This document shows, piece by piece, positions 62,325-64,000 of a DNA stretch of 64,000 bases. Source of the stretch: Synechococcus sp. KORDI-49 (GTDB lineage Bacteria > Cyanobacteriota > Cyanobacteriia > PCC-6307 > Cyanobiaceae); assembly GCF_000737575.1 (NCBI RefSeq), contig NZ_CP006270.1, positions 2,483,163 through 2,547,162 on the forward strand, given 5' to 3'. The notes under the pieces were generated by a model, which ran no database searches, was not told the origin of the DNA, and was given only the letters and a program-made list of their open reading frames with translations. Position 1 is the stretch's first letter. Every line of letters begins with the position of its first letter. The translations under genes were made by a program, and so were the position numbers.

Positions 62325-64000
62325 TCAACTTTGCTTGCGCACAGGACCCATCAGCGGGTTTTGAACTGGTCCGGCAACGCCATAGGTCACAACAAATCCC
62401 TGTCCCCCTCCAAATGTGGAGGTGCGGCCCCTGTAGGTTGGGTTGATGACGACTTCACCATCAAACCAGTTGTTGGCGCTCCAGAGGTTTCCAGCATCAT
62501 CAACGATCACATCGGTTGTCATTTGAATGACGCCGCTTTGGTAGTTGTGAATCACATCCCCAGTGGTTTTTCCGGCGGGGCAATTGGCGGGATTGACGCC
62601 GCAGATGTGAGTCAAGCTTTGGCCATAGAGATTGCCGACCCAGACGTTGTCATTGCCGTCGATTGACACACCCCAGGGGATATAAGCGGTGCCTTTGGCG
62701 ATGTCTGGCTTGACGACTTCCATGTCGGGTGAGATCAAGCCAACCATGCCAGTCTGTGTGATGGTGGGGTTGGTCAAAAGGTATTCAGCACCGGCTTCAA
62801 ACTCCTCCATGATGGTTTTGGGTTGTGGCGCATTGGCGGGGATGTTGGGCGGCATTTTCGCGCCTGGAGGTAGTGCTCCCTGAGGGGAATTGGATTGCTG
62901 GGCAATCCATATGTGCCCTGTTGAGTCAACAGCGATTCCACGTCCCCCAAGGTTCACTTCAATCGTTTTGGCTTGATCAGGAGCATCTCCTGGAAATACG
63001 GTGAGTTTGTTGTTGTAACTGCTGCTCACCCACACTCTGTTCTGCGCGTCAACAGCGACACCGAAGGGAGCTTGAAGTCCATCAATGGTGTGGCGCTTCC
63101 CCTTGGTGTAATCACCACCGGGGAAATGAATCATGTGGTTGGCCGTGTTATCAGCAATCCACACATCTCCATTGGCGGCTGTGGCGACGCCCTGAAGCTG
63201 ACCAACTTCCCCATCAATCGTGGCTGGCCCCAGGGCTTTGCCGTCTTTGAGGTCGAACACCCCGACCATGTTGTTGAACGCACCAACCCAGGCATATTTT
63301 TCTGAGACGCCGGTCCCCCAGCCCACACCATTAATCCCTTGGCCGTTGTAACCGCTAATCGCTGGTGAGAGCGGTGTGCCACCTGGGCCAAAGTGGGTGA
63401 CGCCTCCGCCGATGTTGTTGACCACGCCGGATTGAGAGCCCGGCATCCAGTTGGTTCCACTCCACATGCTTCCTTTTCCGTCAAACATCAATTTCCCGAG
63501 TCCCAAAGCACCGCCACCGTTGAAAACCAGGGACAGTGAAAAGCTTTTGGGTTCGAACAGCAGGTAGGGCAGGGTTGCCGTGGAGCGCAGCTCGGTGGTC
63601 TTGTCGATCGGATAGCTCTGGTCGAAGAGCTTGTAGAGCTGACTGACGTTCTTCCAGGGCTGACGCGCAATGGAGGTGAGCGCTGAGAGGGTGTTCTCGC
63701 TGCCCGTCAGGCTGAGCAGTTCATCGCAGGCTTGCGTGTTCTCGGCCCCTGCACAGAGGCCCAGCAGGTTGGAGAGCACGTTCATGCGAACCGTGGTCTC
63801 GGAATTGAGCAGGTTCGAACTGCGCAGCAGCGTCTCTCCGTAGCTGCCGTTGCTGGGATTCACCAGATTGCGAACCTGGCCGGAACCGATCGCCAGAGCA
63901 CTGGCACTGCCTGTGAGCGCGTCGCCTTCAAGCAGCTGGGCATTGGGCCAGATCGATCCCACCGTGGTCAGCTCGTTCACCACGACCGATTCCGCCACCT
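62325..64000 (-). CDS. NHL-type beta-propeller protein (N-terminus outside window)
   Basis: At least 557 residues; the reading frame is open to the window edge, so the start and any signal peptide are not seen. From about residue 165 there are repeated blade segments, for example MFDGKGSMWSGTNWM, VATAANGDVWIADNTANHMI, GVAVDAQNRVWVSSSYNNKL, GIAVDSTGHIWIAQQ and GVSIDGNDNVWVGNL and VIVDDAGNLWSANNW. The D-x-x-G/N-N-x-W-V pattern is that of NHL or SMP-30-like propellers. Two cysteines, in THICGVNPANCPAG, may form a disulfide. The first 150 residues are helical, with no named domain. Function unknown; probably exported. It lies upstream of barrel copy 2 on the same strand. Confidence 0.82.
   Translation of the reverse strand, partial: VAESVVVNELTTVGSIWPNAQLLEGDALTGSASALAIGSGQVRNLVNPSNGSYGETLLRSSNLLNSETTVRMNVLSNLLGLCAGAENTQACDELLSLTGSENTLSALTSIARQPWKNVSQLYKLFDQSYPIDKTTELRSTATLPYLLFEPKSFSLSLVFNGGGALGLGKLMFDGKGSMWSGTNWMPGSQSGVVNNIGGGVTHFGPGGTPLSPAISGYNGQGINGVGWGTGVSEKYAWVGAFNNMVGVFDLKDGKALGPATIDGEVGQLQGVATAANGDVWIADNTANHMIHFPGGDYTKGKRHTIDGLQAPFGVAVDAQNRVWVSSSYNNKLTVFPGDAPDQAKTIEVNLGGRGIAVDSTGHIWIAQQSNSPQGALPPGAKMPPNIPANAPQPKTIMEEFEAGAEYLLTNPTITQTGMVGLISPDMEVVKPDIAKGTAYIPWGVSIDGNDNVWVGNLYGQSLTHICGVNPANCPAGKTTGDVIHNYQSGVIQMTTDVIVDDAGNLWSANNWFDGEVVINPTYRGRTSTFGGGQGFVVTYGVAGPVQNPLMGPVRKQS

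Noticed and set aside
1-64000. CRISPR arrays, insertion sequences, rRNA genes
   Set aside because: No regularly spaced repeats, transposase-like ORF or rRNA sequence was noticed in the window.

Overview
The window is a gene-dense, high-GC stretch of a cyanobacterial chromosome, most likely a marine Synechococcus or close relative. Several things point there: a ClpP/ClpR pair, a nickel superoxide dismutase with its maturation protease, a phycobilin-lyase-like CpcS/CpeS protein, Ftn2, DUF3611, DUF1517, DUF4359 and TIGR03792 proteins, and an FtsZ ending in the usual C-terminal peptide. Identification rests on reading the translated sequence; no database search was possible.

Left part, 1-48 kb: core genome. 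In order it holds clpP/clpR; a membrane-anchored PIN-TRAM protein; hemW convergent with panB; the SRP RNA; a minus-strand run of miaB, ddl, a small protein, ftsQ and ftsZ; an enolase-superfamily epimerase overlapping a DUF1611 protein (a DgcA-DgcN-like pair for D-glutamate or N-acetyl-D-glutamate); tRNA-His; DUF4359, a cytosine-deaminase-like amidohydrolase and a FAD-linked oxidase; a lumenal pentapeptide protein, folC, argD, two tRNA-Leu genes and murA; an rRNA/tRNA methyltransferase, lpdA and a trpC that is frameshifted at a C run; a Ni-SOD cassette; an FKBP, lnt, mnmA, a group 2 sigma factor, pdhA, ftn2, ffh, rpsP, phoH, a BI-1 membrane protein, era, a PhyH-type oxygenase, a bilin-lyase-like gene, a TrmD-IspF reading-frame fusion, larB, DUF1517, thiS, a long thiE, ribF, DUF3611, surE and pheS. 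Genes are tightly packed, with many 1-4 base start/stop overlaps and several convergent 3' overlaps (hemW/panB, lnt/mnmA, surE/DUF3611).

Right part, 48-64 kb: an accessory-looking block with visibly lower GC. One line read by hand, 55201-55260, is 33% GC, against 73% for 12541-12600. It encodes a lipoprotein sulfatase with its own formylglycine-generating enzyme; three outer-membrane beta-barrel candidates, two of them paralogues placed at either side of the block; four exported DUF1254/DUF1214 proteins in two tandem pairs (two short with a shared cysteine pair, two long); a flavin amine oxidase; and an NHL-type beta-propeller protein running off the window edge. Inferred job: an envelope system that handles sulfated or otherwise modified organic matter, with uptake pores in the outer membrane. 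The substrate is unknown, and this is the least explained part of the window.

No insertion sequence, integrase, CRISPR array or rRNA operon was seen.
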